A stretch of DNA of 64,000 bases from Halobacillus_B rhizosphaerae. Lineage in GTDB: Bacteria; Bacillota; Bacilli; Bacillales; Halobacillaceae. The stretch lies in contig NZ_JAUTWQ010000025.1 of assembly GCF_046719735.1 (NCBI RefSeq), positions 14,191 to 78,190 of the forward strand. The letters run 5' to 3'. How positions within the stretch are numbered: position 1 is the first letter of the stretch; every line of letters begins with the position of its first letter. Shown here in pieces: positions 36,153-44,014 of the stretch. The translations under genes and the position numbers were made by a program. A model generated the notes under the pieces. The model was given only the letters and a program-made list of their open reading frames with translations, did not search any database and had not been told where the DNA came from.

Positions 36153-36824
36153 TTGAAACGTTTCTTAGGTCTTTTATTAGTTTGTGTGGTCATTATTGGG
36201 CTCTCAAATCCGTTAGAAGCTGCTAGTCGATATGGGATTAAGCATAAAGATCAAGTCAATCAAGATTGGGAAGTTCATGTGGATTATCCTGTGTTTGAAG
36301 CATTAAAGAATAGACAGCTTCAAAAGGAAATTAATGAAAAAATCATTCAAAAACTTGAGGACACGAGCAGTGAGATTAGAGGAGCTGCCGAAGAGATGTC
36401 GGGATTTCCGGTTTTATATTATGAAGAAGCTGCTGTGTTTAGAGAGGAGCAGTTTTATTCAGTGGTCTTAACGTCACATATTTCGAGAGGAAATAATTAT
36501 ACCTCTACAGTCACTTCCTTAAATTTTTATGATCGGGAACGTGGCAAGGTTCTGGCTTTGAATGAGCTATTTGAAATGGATGAAGTAAACAAACAGGTAA
36601 AGAAAGAGTTAGCAAAAGAACCGGATACCTATTTTGTGAAAACATTTAGCAGTGTTCGTCCTAACACAGCTTTCTATATCCGCGGGGACATGCTGAATTT
36701 AGTATTTAATAAATTTGAGATTGCTCCTGGGGTTTATGGAACGCCAGAGATACAACTTCCCCTAAAAAGATTAAAGGAAAAAGAAACGGAGAATGCTCAT
36801 GCTCCATTCCCATCTATTTCATAA
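36153..36824 (+). CDS. Secreted DUF3298/RsiV-C-terminal-like protein
   Basis: This 223-residue protein starts at TTG 36153, set by GGAGGG six bases upstream. The N-terminus is a signal peptide (KRFLGLLLVCVVIIGLSN, then LEAASR). The rest is a DUF4163/DUF3298 module like the outer part of the anti-sigma factor RsiV: paired N-terminal VDYPVFEALKNRQLQKEIN and a FYDRERGKVLALNELF core. It has no cytoplasmic anti-sigma domain, so it is a stand-alone exported domain. In RsiV this domain senses lysozyme; that role here is unproven. Confidence 0.75.
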   Translation: MKRFLGLLLVCVVIIGLSNPLEAASRYGIKHKDQVNQDWEVHVDYPVFEALKNRQLQKEINEKIIQKLEDTSSEIRGAAEEMSGFPVLYYEEAAVFREEQFYSVVLTSHISRGNNYTSTVTSLNFYDRERGKVLALNELFEMDEVNKQVKKELAKEPDTYFVKTFSSVRPNTAFYIRGDMLNLVFNKFEIAPGVYGTPEIQLPLKRLKEKETENAHAPFPSIS

Positions 36825-36834
36825 GAATAGACGC

Positions 36835-36870
36835 AAATAACCCCCTTCTAATCACAGAGGGGGTTATTTG
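36835..36870. terminator. Terminator after the DUF3298 gene
   Basis: AAATAACCCCCT pairs with AGGGGGTTATTT around a 10-12 base loop, between convergent genes. Confidence 0.85.
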
Positions 36871-36876
36871 TTAACA

Positions 36877-36997
36877 AAATCCACAGGGGTGTGGATAGAT
36901 TTATTCACATAATGCCAAGGTTTTAGTATGCATGAAATAAGGGGTGGTTACAGTTATTAACATTATACACAACGTTGTGGATAACGTCTGTGGATAA
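36877..36997. promoter_or_regulatory. DnaA-box cluster
   Basis: Within about 120 bases there are two perfect boxes, TGTGGATAA at 36976-36984 and 36989-36997 (the complement of TTATCCACA). Two TTATNCACA matches follow, at 36901-36909 and 36963-36971. A TGTGGATAG lies at 36890-36898 and a weaker AAATCCACA at 36877-36885. The cluster fills the gap between two convergent genes, with no dnaA or dnaN nearby, so it looks like a DnaA-titrating cluster of the kind known in B. subtilis rather than an origin. Confidence 0.75.
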
Positions 36998-37002
36998 TTT
37001 GG

Positions 37003-37554
37003 TTATGCTTGTAGAATTTCTTCTGAGTTATCTTGTTCTCCATAGTAATGAAACAAGTACTGTTCTTTCGTAATGACGAACAAATCATAAACATCCTGAT
37101 CTCGATTAATCCAGGATAGAACTTCTGGATACTGTTCATTTGCAGATACCAGATAAGGCAGCTTTAACGCCGCTTTCATAGATCTCTGGTTGGATCGCCT
37201 GATTTTCATAAAGATGGCCTCTATATCGAGCTGAAAGAATAATTCCTCGAAAAAAGCATCCTTCGCAGTTTTGTTATAGCCTTTACCAAAGTAAGGCTGC
37301 CCTATCCAAGTAGCGAGGAATCCTTTCCTTTCCTGAATATCAAATAAATTAATGGTACCAATGGGCTGCCCCCATTCATCAAGGATGGTTCGTGAAATGA
37401 TTTCTCCCCGATCTTCTGCTTCAATAGTCTGCTTGGTTAAGAAGTAAAATTCATCTGTGGACGCGGCTTTGTGACGGACATACGGAAATACTTCTGGGTG
37501 GCTCATTAATTCAAACAAAAACGGGGCGTCGTGCAAATCACGTTTTTTTAGCAT
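37003..37554 (-). CDS. GNAT acetyltransferase with switch-like leader
   Basis: This 183-residue RimJ/RimL-like GNAT protein has an N-terminal LKKRDLHDAPFLFELMSHPEV, a GTINLFDI strand and an acetyl-CoA loop region around QPYFGKGYNKTAKDAF. The C-terminal part is longer and more acidic than usual. RimJ-like enzymes acetylate amines, protein N-termini or antibiotics; the substrate is unknown. It has an unusually long structured 5' leader (37555-37753) whose last hairpin covers its GGAGGG ribosome site. Confidence 0.82.
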   Translation of the reverse strand: MLKKRDLHDAPFLFELMSHPEVFPYVRHKAASTDEFYFLTKQTIEAEDRGEIISRTILDEWGQPIGTINLFDIQERKGFLATWIGQPYFGKGYNKTAKDAFFEELFFQLDIEAIFMKIRRSNQRSMKAALKLPYLVSANEQYPEVLSWINRDQDVYDLFVITKEQYLFHYYGEQDNSEEILQA

Positions 37555-37753
37555 AAAAAATCCCTCCTTATGAATAGAGGAGGGTAGTCTGAACGTAGGA
37601 AAACAGACGCTCAGCAGGTTCGGACCACCCTCGAATTTTTATCAACAGCTCACAAAAATTCGGGGTGGGAATCGAACCCACTAGAACCAGCGTTTGCTGG
37701 TGGCGCACCATTTGCCTTCCCTGTTACAGATAAGATCAATAGCGTGATCATCT
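37555..37753 (-). promoter_or_regulatory. Structured leader with T-arm-like hairpin and chained alternative stems
   Basis: Reading the minus strand, in order: TGGTG/CACCA (37710-37698), CCAGC/GCTGG (37700-37687) and a tRNA T-arm-like hairpin GTGGG-TTCGATT-CCCAC (37681-37665). Stem B follows, 15 pairs between 37668-37654 and 37640-37625. Stem C (37632-37580) is GAGGGT.GTC with GAC.ACCCTC plus an inner CTGA.CGT/ACG.TCAG. Stem D (37584-37562), CCCTCC with GGAGGG, is followed by ATTTTTTATG. T-arm and B share bases, as do B and C, and C and D. D hides the ribosome site and is also a terminator. Confidence 0.7.
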
Positions 37754-37759
37754 AAGTTT

Positions 37760-37788
37760 ATAATAAGCGATTTTCAGAAAAAAGTGAA
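37760..37788 (-). promoter_or_regulatory. Promoter of the GNAT leader
   Basis: On the minus strand TTCACT (37788-37783), a 17-base spacer and TATTAT (37765-37760) would start a transcript near 37753, giving a leader of about 200 nt. Confidence 0.6.
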
Positions 37789-37825
37789 TAATTTTTTTGT
37801 TAATTTAACTTAAATTTTTCACCCG

Positions 37826-37877
37826 AAAGATCAGTTGAATTTCCTTAAGAAGTGAGGAGAATAATCAGCTGATCTTT
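37826..37877 (-). terminator. Possible terminator after the amidohydrolase gene
   Basis: AAAGATCAG and CTGATCTTT pair perfectly across a long loop. In the minus direction the following sequence is A/T rich, not a clean T run. Confidence 0.45.
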
Positions 37878-37924
37878 TACTGCGGATTTATTGATTTGTG
37901 GTGCCGCAAAAGGCTGACATAGGG

Positions 37925-39058
37925 TTATTCTTGGATATAAACGATGTCGCCATCAATCATCGTCCATATGGGTTTGGACATGAATTCAAACGGATGTCCA
38001 TTCCAAAGAACAAAGTCCGCATCTTTCCCTTTCTCAATTGATCCGACTCTGTCATCAATGCCGAGATTCTTTGCGGGAGTAATGGTGATGCCGCGGAGAG
38101 CATCCTCTATACTCATCCCTTCACGGGCAGCGAGTGCAGCACAGACATTTAGGTATTGGATCGGTGTATAAGGGTGGTCCGTCATAATAGATACTTTAAT
38201 ACCGTGGTCGTGCAGAATATGATAGGTCTGCCAGGTTTTATTTCTTAATTCAATTTTGGACATTCGTGTAAACGTGGGGCCGACAGATACTTGGAGATCA
38301 TCCCAAGCTGACAACTCATCTATAATCAGATGGCCTTCAGTACAATGTTCAATGCGAAGGTCCAGGTTGAATTCACGCGCAAAACGAAGTGCTGTAATAA
38401 TATCATCGGCACGGTGTGCATGGATTCGAACTGGAATTTCGCGATTTAAGGCTTGTAAAATTGGCTTCACCCGTAAGTGATTAGGAGTTGTACTTTCCAT
38501 GGCCGCATAGAATGTTTCACGCAGCGTGCCCATAATTCCTAAACGGGTAATGGAAGCGTTACGGGACTGAGAATGGACTCGTTTAGGGTTTTCGCCTAGA
38601 GCAAGTTTGAGCCCGGCCGTCTCTTTCAAAATCATATTGTTTATCGTATGACCAACGGTTTTGATGACGGAGGTGGTCCCTCCAATCATATTCGCGCTGC
38701 CTGGCATGATGTGGGCCGTGGTGACACCTGCTTTACGTGCATTAAAGAAAGCGGGATCAAGCGGATGGGCTCCATCAATGGCTCTTAAATGAGGAGTCAC
38801 GGCTTCAATAGTTTCATTAGCATCGCTGCCTGCCCAGCCTGTTCCTTCATCGTAAAGACCGAGGTGAGTGTGAACATCAATAAAGCCTGGATATAAATCC
38901 CCGTTTTTTCCATCAATCATTTCAGCATCTGGAGGAATAGGGATGTCTGGGCCGAAATCTTTTATTTTTCCATCTTCAATCACGACAGTGCCGTTTGGAA
39001 TCTTTGAAGAAGTTACAGGGTGAATGGTTACATTCTTAATTACTGTAATCATCAGCAT
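37925..39058 (-). CDS. Amidohydrolase (imidazolonepropionase-like)
   Basis: This 377-residue amidohydrolase-superfamily enzyme has the metal motif FIDVHTHLGL (His residues near 62-64), the later ligands in VRIHAHRADD and LRIEHCTEGH, and the Asp in MTDHPYTP. It ends with the composite beta-domain (GSIEKGKDADFVLWNGHPFE). Such enzymes hydrolyse cyclic amides or acylated amines. The substrate is unknown. Two in-frame ATGs lie three codons apart at the start. Confidence 0.85.
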   Translation of the reverse strand: MLMITVIKNVTIHPVTSSKIPNGTVVIEDGKIKDFGPDIPIPPDAEMIDGKNGDLYPGFIDVHTHLGLYDEGTGWAGSDANETIEAVTPHLRAIDGAHPLDPAFFNARKAGVTTAHIMPGSANMIGGTTSVIKTVGHTINNMILKETAGLKLALGENPKRVHSQSRNASITRLGIMGTLRETFYAAMESTTPNHLRVKPILQALNREIPVRIHAHRADDIITALRFAREFNLDLRIEHCTEGHLIIDELSAWDDLQVSVGPTFTRMSKIELRNKTWQTYHILHDHGIKVSIMTDHPYTPIQYLNVCAALAAREGMSIEDALRGITITPAKNLGIDDRVGSIEKGKDADFVLWNGHPFEFMSKPIWTMIDGDIVYIQE

Positions 39059-39142
39059 CTAGCCCTTCCGTTATTATTACTTCTATTATACGGAACATTG
39101 GTCCATTTGAGGCATAAAAAAAGTATACCTGCCTTCAATTGT

Positions 39143-40051
39143 TTACTCTTTAACTAAAATGGACTGAAGTGCCGGTTTTAATTCAGGGTATTTAAAATGG
39201 TATCCGTGAGATATCGCTTTTTTAGGAACCACCGACTGACCGCCCAACAGAAGCATGCTCATTTCTCCAAGTGCAGTTTTTAAGACAAATCCCGGCACCG
39301 GAAGCCAGTGAGGGCGGTCTAGTACATCTCCGAGTGTTTTGCCGAAATCTTTATTTCGCTGGGGGTGGGGAGCGGTACCATTCACTGGTCCTTCTAAGTC
39401 TTTCGCTTGAATGGCGTAAGCAAACAACCGGACCACATCATCAATATGCACCCATGACATCCATTGTTCACCTGATCCTAAGTTCCCGCCGGCCATTAAT
39501 TTGTAAGGCAGAATCATTTTTGGGAGGGCCCCTTCTTCACCAAGAATGACTCCCAGACGGATGAAGACTGTTCGAACCCCTCGTTCCACTGCTTTGGAAG
39601 CACGATCTTCCCATTCTTTTACCACGTTTGCTAGAAAATCCCGGCCAGGGTGGTCTGTTTCTTCTGTAAACGTTTTTATTTTAGATTGACCGTAATAACC
39701 AACAGCGGACGCATTCACTAAGACCTGAGGCTTCTCACCCAGGGCATCGATTAGATCAATGACTGCTTCTGTTGCTAGAATACGGCTGTCCATGATCGAA
39801 CGTTTTCTTTCTTCTGTCCATCTTCCGCTATTTAGAGATTCTCCGGCAAGGTTAATAATAGCGCCCACATTTTCCAAGTGAGCTTCTGGATGAAACTCAT
39901 CCTTCAACCATCCGACATGAGTCACATGCTCGGAGTCTTCGTACTTTTCTGGATGACGAGTTAATATGTAAACATGGTGTTCTTCTTGTATCAGGTGTTC
40001 CGTCAGCTTGCTCCCGACAAATCCCGTACCGCCAGTAATTACTATATTCAT
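39143..40051 (-). CDS. yfhF: TIGR01777-type NAD-dependent epimerase-like protein (YfhF)
   Basis: This 302-residue extended SDR has the NAD(P) motif ITGGTGFVGSKL, then INLAGESL and the C-terminal GGQSVVPKKA of the YfhF/SDR39U1 group. Its role is not known. The start at 40051 has GGAGG upstream and removes eight unsupported residues. It is divergent from recX, as yfhF and yfhG are neighbours in B. subtilis. Confidence 0.88.
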   Translation of the reverse strand: MNIVITGGTGFVGSKLTEHLIQEEHHVYILTRHPEKYEDSEHVTHVGWLKDEFHPEAHLENVGAIINLAGESLNSGRWTEERKRSIMDSRILATEAVIDLIDALGEKPQVLVNASAVGYYGQSKIKTFTEETDHPGRDFLANVVKEWEDRASKAVERGVRTVFIRLGVILGEEGALPKMILPYKLMAGGNLGSGEQWMSWVHIDDVVRLFAYAIQAKDLEGPVNGTAPHPQRNKDFGKTLGDVLDRPHWLPVPGFVLKTALGEMSMLLLGGQSVVPKKAISHGYHFKYPELKPALQSILVKE

Positions 40052-40174
40052 CGCTCGTTCCTCCTTTGGAAACATTTGTATTAGTTTACTTGATTTCTGT
40101 TTGAAAAGCGATTCTTATTCGTGACCGAATGAGGTTTAAACGTGCTACAATAGGTGGAAAAGGGGTGGCAAACG

Positions 40175-40999
40175 TTGGCTAAACTCACTCGGATCACGAC
40201 TCAGAAAAAGAATAAGAATCGCTACAATATCTTTTTAGATCACGGCAATGGAGAAGAATACAGCTTCAGTGTAGATGAAGATGTATTAGTCAAATTCCGT
40301 CTCCAAAAGAATATGGAACTTGACAAACCAACCATCGAACAAATGATCCAAACAGACACTGTACATAAATCCTTTACCCTTGCGCTTAACTATTTAAGCT
40401 ATCGAATGCGTTCAGAAAAAGAAATCAGAGACTATTTAAAGGATAAAGAGGTGGAAGAAGATCATATTGAAGAGGTCATTCGCCGTCTCCATGAACAAAA
40501 CCTGCTGGATGATCAGGAATTTGCTAATTCTCTAGTCAGAACAAGGGTAATGACGTCTAGTAAAGGGCCGTTACTCGTAAAGAAAGAGTTAATAGAGAAA
40601 GGAGTTGCCGCCCGGCAGGCAGAGGAGGCGCTCCAATTTTTCCCTTTTGATAAGCAAGTTGAAAAGGCGTTAAAGTCTGCCCAGAAAAAAATGAAGTCAG
40701 ACCGCCGAAAATCTTGGAAACAGCAAATCCAAAACTTGCAGCAGACTTTAATGCAAAAAGGATACCAAAATGATGTGATCCAGGAAGTTCTTGCCAATCT
40801 GCCAAAAGATGAACAAGAGGAAGATACTGAATGGCAGGCTGTCGTATATCAAGGGGAAAAACTTTTAAGAAAATTTCAATCTAAGTATGAAGGTTATGAG
40901 CTTAAGCAAAAAGTGAAAACCGGGTTATATCGCAAAGGGTTTACTTTTGATTTGATCGACTTATTTATGGATGAATACCTTACGGAAGAAGATGCATAA
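40175..40999 (+). CDS. recX: RecA regulator RecX
   Basis: This 274-residue all-helical protein has three-helix repeats including ALNYLSYRMRSEKEIRDYL and VIRRLHEQNLLDDQEFANSL, the RecX hallmark. It binds RecA filaments and tunes recombination. TTG 40175 is chosen because GGGGTGG lies six bases upstream and the length then fits the long Bacillus RecX form. Confidence 0.92.
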   Translation: MAKLTRITTQKKNKNRYNIFLDHGNGEEYSFSVDEDVLVKFRLQKNMELDKPTIEQMIQTDTVHKSFTLALNYLSYRMRSEKEIRDYLKDKEVEEDHIEEVIRRLHEQNLLDDQEFANSLVRTRVMTSSKGPLLVKKELIEKGVAARQAEEALQFFPFDKQVEKALKSAQKKMKSDRRKSWKQQIQNLQQTLMQKGYQNDVIQEVLANLPKDEQEEDTEWQAVVYQGEKLLRKFQSKYEGYELKQKVKTGLYRKGFTFDLIDLFMDEYLTEEDA

Positions 41000-41093
41000 G
41001 AAAGTAGCGCATTCTAGCAGGAAATTATTCAGATCTAGAGAATAATTTAAGTGGATTATAGTGCAGGATATTCGAACTAAATGGAGGAGACAC

Positions 41094-41855
41094 ATGATCT
41101 ATCGAAGAAAAACCTATACGATTGACCCGAATAGCTTTGAGGCATTCACGCAATTCTTTCATGAGTACCTTCTTCCTAACCAGTTAGGTCATGGAGCTCG
41201 TCTTATAGGTCGATATGTAACTTTGGACCATAAAGAGATCATGGCCTTATGGGAATATGATTCCTTTGGTGATTATGAAGCGATTACAAACAAAATACGT
41301 CAATCAGAATTACATGAAAAAGCTCAAAAACGCCGAAAAGAATTAGGAGATCTATTTATTGAGTCTAAAGAGGATTTCCTTGAATCTACAGGTGAATATC
41401 ATTTTACCAAGCACATTGTTTCGGTGTCTGCCTTCATTACTAATGAACGGGGAGAAGTTCTGCTGATTAGAAATGAACACCGCGCAGATACGTGGGAGCT
41501 TCCAGGCGGAAGAATGGAAACAGGAGAAACGCTTAAAGAAGCCATACAAAGAGAAGTATTAGAAGAAACGGGAGCAGAAGTTCAGATCACCGGAATGACC
41601 GGGGTATACCATAATTTAACCCGTGGCATTGTCTGTATGGTATTTAAAGGTGAATATCAATCCGGAGAGTTGACGATTCAGCCTGGCGAGACAAGTGACG
41701 TTTGCTTTCAAACGCTGACAGAAGAAAATATGGACAAACTTGTAACGAGAGAGGCGTTCAGAGTAAGAATTACCGACGCCATGAATAATGAAGGAATGAG
41801 TGTAGAGAGTTACTATGTTCGGCCGTATGATTTGATCCATCGCATGGAAATTTAA
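41094..41855 (+). CDS. NIPSNAP-like / NUDIX fusion hydrolase
   Basis: This 253-residue protein has two parts. Residues 1 to about 95 resemble a NIPSNAP/ferredoxin-like domain (MIYRRKTYTIDPNSFEAFTQ, LIGRYVTLDHKEIMALWEYD). Residues about 105-240 are a NUDIX domain with the complete box GGRMETGETLKEAIQREVLE-ETG. NUDIX enzymes cut nucleoside diphosphate-linked compounds; the N-terminal domain may add substrate binding. ATG 41094 has GGAGGAG upstream. Confidence 0.85.
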   Translation: MIYRRKTYTIDPNSFEAFTQFFHEYLLPNQLGHGARLIGRYVTLDHKEIMALWEYDSFGDYEAITNKIRQSELHEKAQKRRKELGDLFIESKEDFLESTGEYHFTKHIVSVSAFITNERGEVLLIRNEHRADTWELPGGRMETGETLKEAIQREVLEETGAEVQITGMTGVYHNLTRGIVCMVFKGEYQSGELTIQPGETSDVCFQTLTEENMDKLVTREAFRVRITDAMNNEGMSVESYYVRPYDLIHRMEI

Positions 41856-41900
41856 AAAATCCGCTCCGTGTTTTTGATAAAACGCGGAGCAGATTTTTTA
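41854..41900. terminator. Terminator between NUDIX and HAD genes
   Basis: AAAATC(C)GCTCCG pairs with CG(C)GGAGC(A)GATTTT between convergent genes, with A and T runs at the ends. Confidence 0.85.
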
Positions 41901-42689
41901 AAGGAGTCCCTTTTTTTCTAAATCTTCAATGGCTTCATGGACATGGTCTACCACTTGGCTTGCTCTTTCTTTTACTTCGGGACGTGCGGTAGACATGGCA
42001 TAACTATGAGGAGTTAATTCAAACATAGACAGATCATTAAATGAATCGCCTACGCATGCAATTTCTTCCGGTTTAATATTTATTTCTTGCAGCAATGCCT
42101 TAATTCCATTGCCTTTATTTATTGCTTTTGGCATCAAGTCCACGCAGGTTTCATGAGAGACAAAGCTATCCAGATTCTGTCCGTAAGTCTTGTCGATCAT
42201 GCGGGAAGCTTCAATCACTTCTTCTTCTCTGCCGTGCAGTGAAATTTTTGAAGGATGAATGGACTTGCCAAATTCTTCAATCATATTTGGCTCTACAATG
42301 ATCTCGTGAAATAACTGTTCAGAAATAACGTCAATCCATTTGCTATGCTTAAGAGTGTACGTCCTATCTGCTGTGGAAACGGTCTTCAATAAAGGAACTT
42401 CCTCCATATCCTCCATAACCTTTCTGGCAGTGGATTCATCAAACGTTTTGGAATGAATATTATTACTCTCACGGTCGTAGACGAAGGCACCGTTTTGACT
42501 GACCCGGTGTCCGGAAACCTCCATACGTTTAAGAACTTCATTTATTTCATGATCCATACGTCCGGAAGCAACAGCAAGCTGAACTTTTCCAGCTGTTAAT
42601 TCCTGAATGGCATAAATATCTTCTGATTTCATGTAATGATTCATTCCAAGCAAAGTACCGTCAAGGTCGCTTATAAATAATTTAATCAT
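41898..42689 (-). CDS. Cof-type HAD phosphatase
   Basis: This 263-residue HAD-IIB protein has DLDGTLLG at residues 8-15, the cap domain, motif III Lys in MPKAINKG and motif IV CVGDSFNDLSMFEL. It removes phosphate from sugar phosphates or coenzymes such as FMN or PLP. ATG 42689 has AAGGAG upstream; the longer upstream frame is not supported. Confidence 0.9.
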   Translation of the reverse strand: MIKLFISDLDGTLLGMNHYMKSEDIYAIQELTAGKVQLAVASGRMDHEINEVLKRMEVSGHRVSQNGAFVYDRESNNIHSKTFDESTARKVMEDMEEVPLLKTVSTADRTYTLKHSKWIDVISEQLFHEIIVEPNMIEEFGKSIHPSKISLHGREEEVIEASRMIDKTYGQNLDSFVSHETCVDLMPKAINKGNGIKALLQEINIKPEEIACVGDSFNDLSMFELTPHSYAMSTARPEVKERASQVVDHVHEAIEDLEKKGLL

Positions 42690-42907
42690 TAGAAACACTC
42701 CTTTCTCTAAAAAAATCTGTCTCTCTGAAAGCACCCTAACGATTGTACAACACGGAAGCGTTTTCGTACAAAAATGAAGCATTTCCCCGTCCGTTGCGCT
42801 TGTAAAACCGTAAGAAGGAAGATAGGATATAGATTATAAGTGTGCTGAAAACGCTTTTAATAAAAAGCGGAGAGAAGGCAGGTAATTTTAAGTGGAGGCT
42901 TTTCAAC

Positions 42908-43750
42908 ATGGAACAACAAGTGACCATTAAAAAAGTTCTGAATAATAATGTCATTATTGCCGAGCATCCTTCATATAAAGAAGTGGTGTTAATTGGCAAG
43001 GGAATTGGATTTAATCGCAAGAAGGACGAAGCGATATCATTTGCGAAAGCGGATAAAACCTTTCTATTAAGTGATGAAAAAGAAAAAGAACAATATATGA
43101 ACTTACTGCCTCATATTGATGAAAGCTTAATCGACTTTATGAATGATATTCTAATCTACGTTGAGAAGCGAATGGGGCAGGAGTTAAATGAACACATCCA
43201 CGTGGCATTAACGGATCACATCGCATTTGCTATCAACCGTGCGAAGAATAACATGCAATTCTCTAACCCTTTCTTAATGGAAATCGAATCGCTGTATCCT
43301 AAAGAGTATCAAATTGCTATGGAAGTGGTTACTATGGCATATGACCATATGGGAATTCAATTTCCAGAAGGGGAAGTTGGCTTTATTGCCCTTCACATTC
43401 ATAGCGCTGTAACCGATAAGACTTTAAGAGAAATTAATCGACATAACCAGTTAATTTCCCAATTGGTCACAATAATAGAAAACAACATGGGATTAACTAT
43501 AGATAAAAATAGTGTGGATTACCACCGACTCGTACAGCATTTGCATCGTGTCATTGACCGCATTCATCACGAGGAAAGCATTGGTGATGAAGTACGTTTA
43601 GCTAACATGTTGAAACAAGAGTATCCTGTGTGCTATAATCTTGCGTGGAAACTCATCAAAGTGATGCAGAAACAACTAAATAAATCTGTAGATGAATCAG
43701 AAGCGATCTATTTAACGATTCATTTGCAGCGACTAACCAATAAATCCTAA
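42908..43750 (+). CDS. glcT: PtsG antiterminator GlcT
   Basis: This 280-residue BglG/SacY-type antiterminator has an N-terminal RNA-binding domain (about residues 1-58: KKVLNNNVIIAEH, GKGIGFNRKK) and two PRD domains with His residues in LNEHIHVALTDHIAFA, ALHIHSA and LVQHLHRVIDRIHH. Without glucose it is phosphorylated by PtsG and inactive; with glucose it binds the RAT upstream of ptsG. ATG 42908 gives the usual GlcT length. Confidence 0.93.
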   Translation: MEQQVTIKKVLNNNVIIAEHPSYKEVVLIGKGIGFNRKKDEAISFAKADKTFLLSDEKEKEQYMNLLPHIDESLIDFMNDILIYVEKRMGQELNEHIHVALTDHIAFAINRAKNNMQFSNPFLMEIESLYPKEYQIAMEVVTMAYDHMGIQFPEGEVGFIALHIHSAVTDKTLREINRHNQLISQLVTIIENNMGLTIDKNSVDYHRLVQHLHRVIDRIHHEESIGDEVRLANMLKQEYPVCYNLAWKLIKVMQKQLNKSVDESEAIYLTIHLQRLTNKS

Positions 43751-43754
43751 CGTT

Positions 43755-43866
43755 ACGTGTTACTGATAAGGTCAGGCATGAGTATCGGAAGATTTAACAG
43801 TTATCAGTGGGTTAAGTGTACCCATTGATAACTGCTTAATCTTTTATACTCATGCCTTTTTTATGG
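43755..43866 (+). promoter_or_regulatory. GlcT RNA antiterminator target (RAT) and ptsG leader terminator
   Basis: ACGTGTTACTGATAAGGTCA (43755-43774) runs into GGCATGAG and matches the B. subtilis ptsG RAT as I remember it. It overlaps the left arm of a large terminator: AGGCATGAGTAT (43774-43785) with ATACTCATGCCT (43846-43857), inner AAGATTTAA/TTAATCTT and CAGTTATCA/TGATAACTG, then six T. GlcT binding lets ptsG be transcribed. Confidence 0.92.
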
Positions 43867-43889
43867 TTTTTTCTGGATAAAACGGGGGA

Positions 43890-43965
43890 AGACCATCCCC
43901 TCTTGCAGCCGCTGACTTAGCCCGGGGGATCTAACCGCTCCTCTTCGCTTTTGATGTTGGTTTGT
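43890..43965. repeat. Dispersed repeat, module B, inside the ptsG leader
   Basis: CAGCCGCTGACTTAGCCCGG and GATCTAACCGCTCCTCTTCG are near-identical to module B of the tandem repeat at 52780-52867. It sits between the leader terminator and the ptsG start. Confidence 0.75.
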
Positions 43966-44014
43966 TAGGTGGTAGGGTTGGCTGTTGGTTATTTTATGAA
44001 ATGGGGAAATGTTT

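Noticed and set aside
36877..36997. Chromosomal origin of replication
   Set aside because: No dnaA/dnaN neighbours and no A+T-rich unwinding element; the window is near an rRNA operon typical of another region.
37603..37640. T-box (AGGGTGGTCCG) in the GNAT leader
   Set aside because: It lacks ACCGCG and a stem I; the bases are better explained by stems B and C.
37625..37710. A tRNA gene on the minus strand
   Set aside because: Only the T-arm is tRNA-like; there is no D-arm, no anticodon arm and no acceptor pairing around it.
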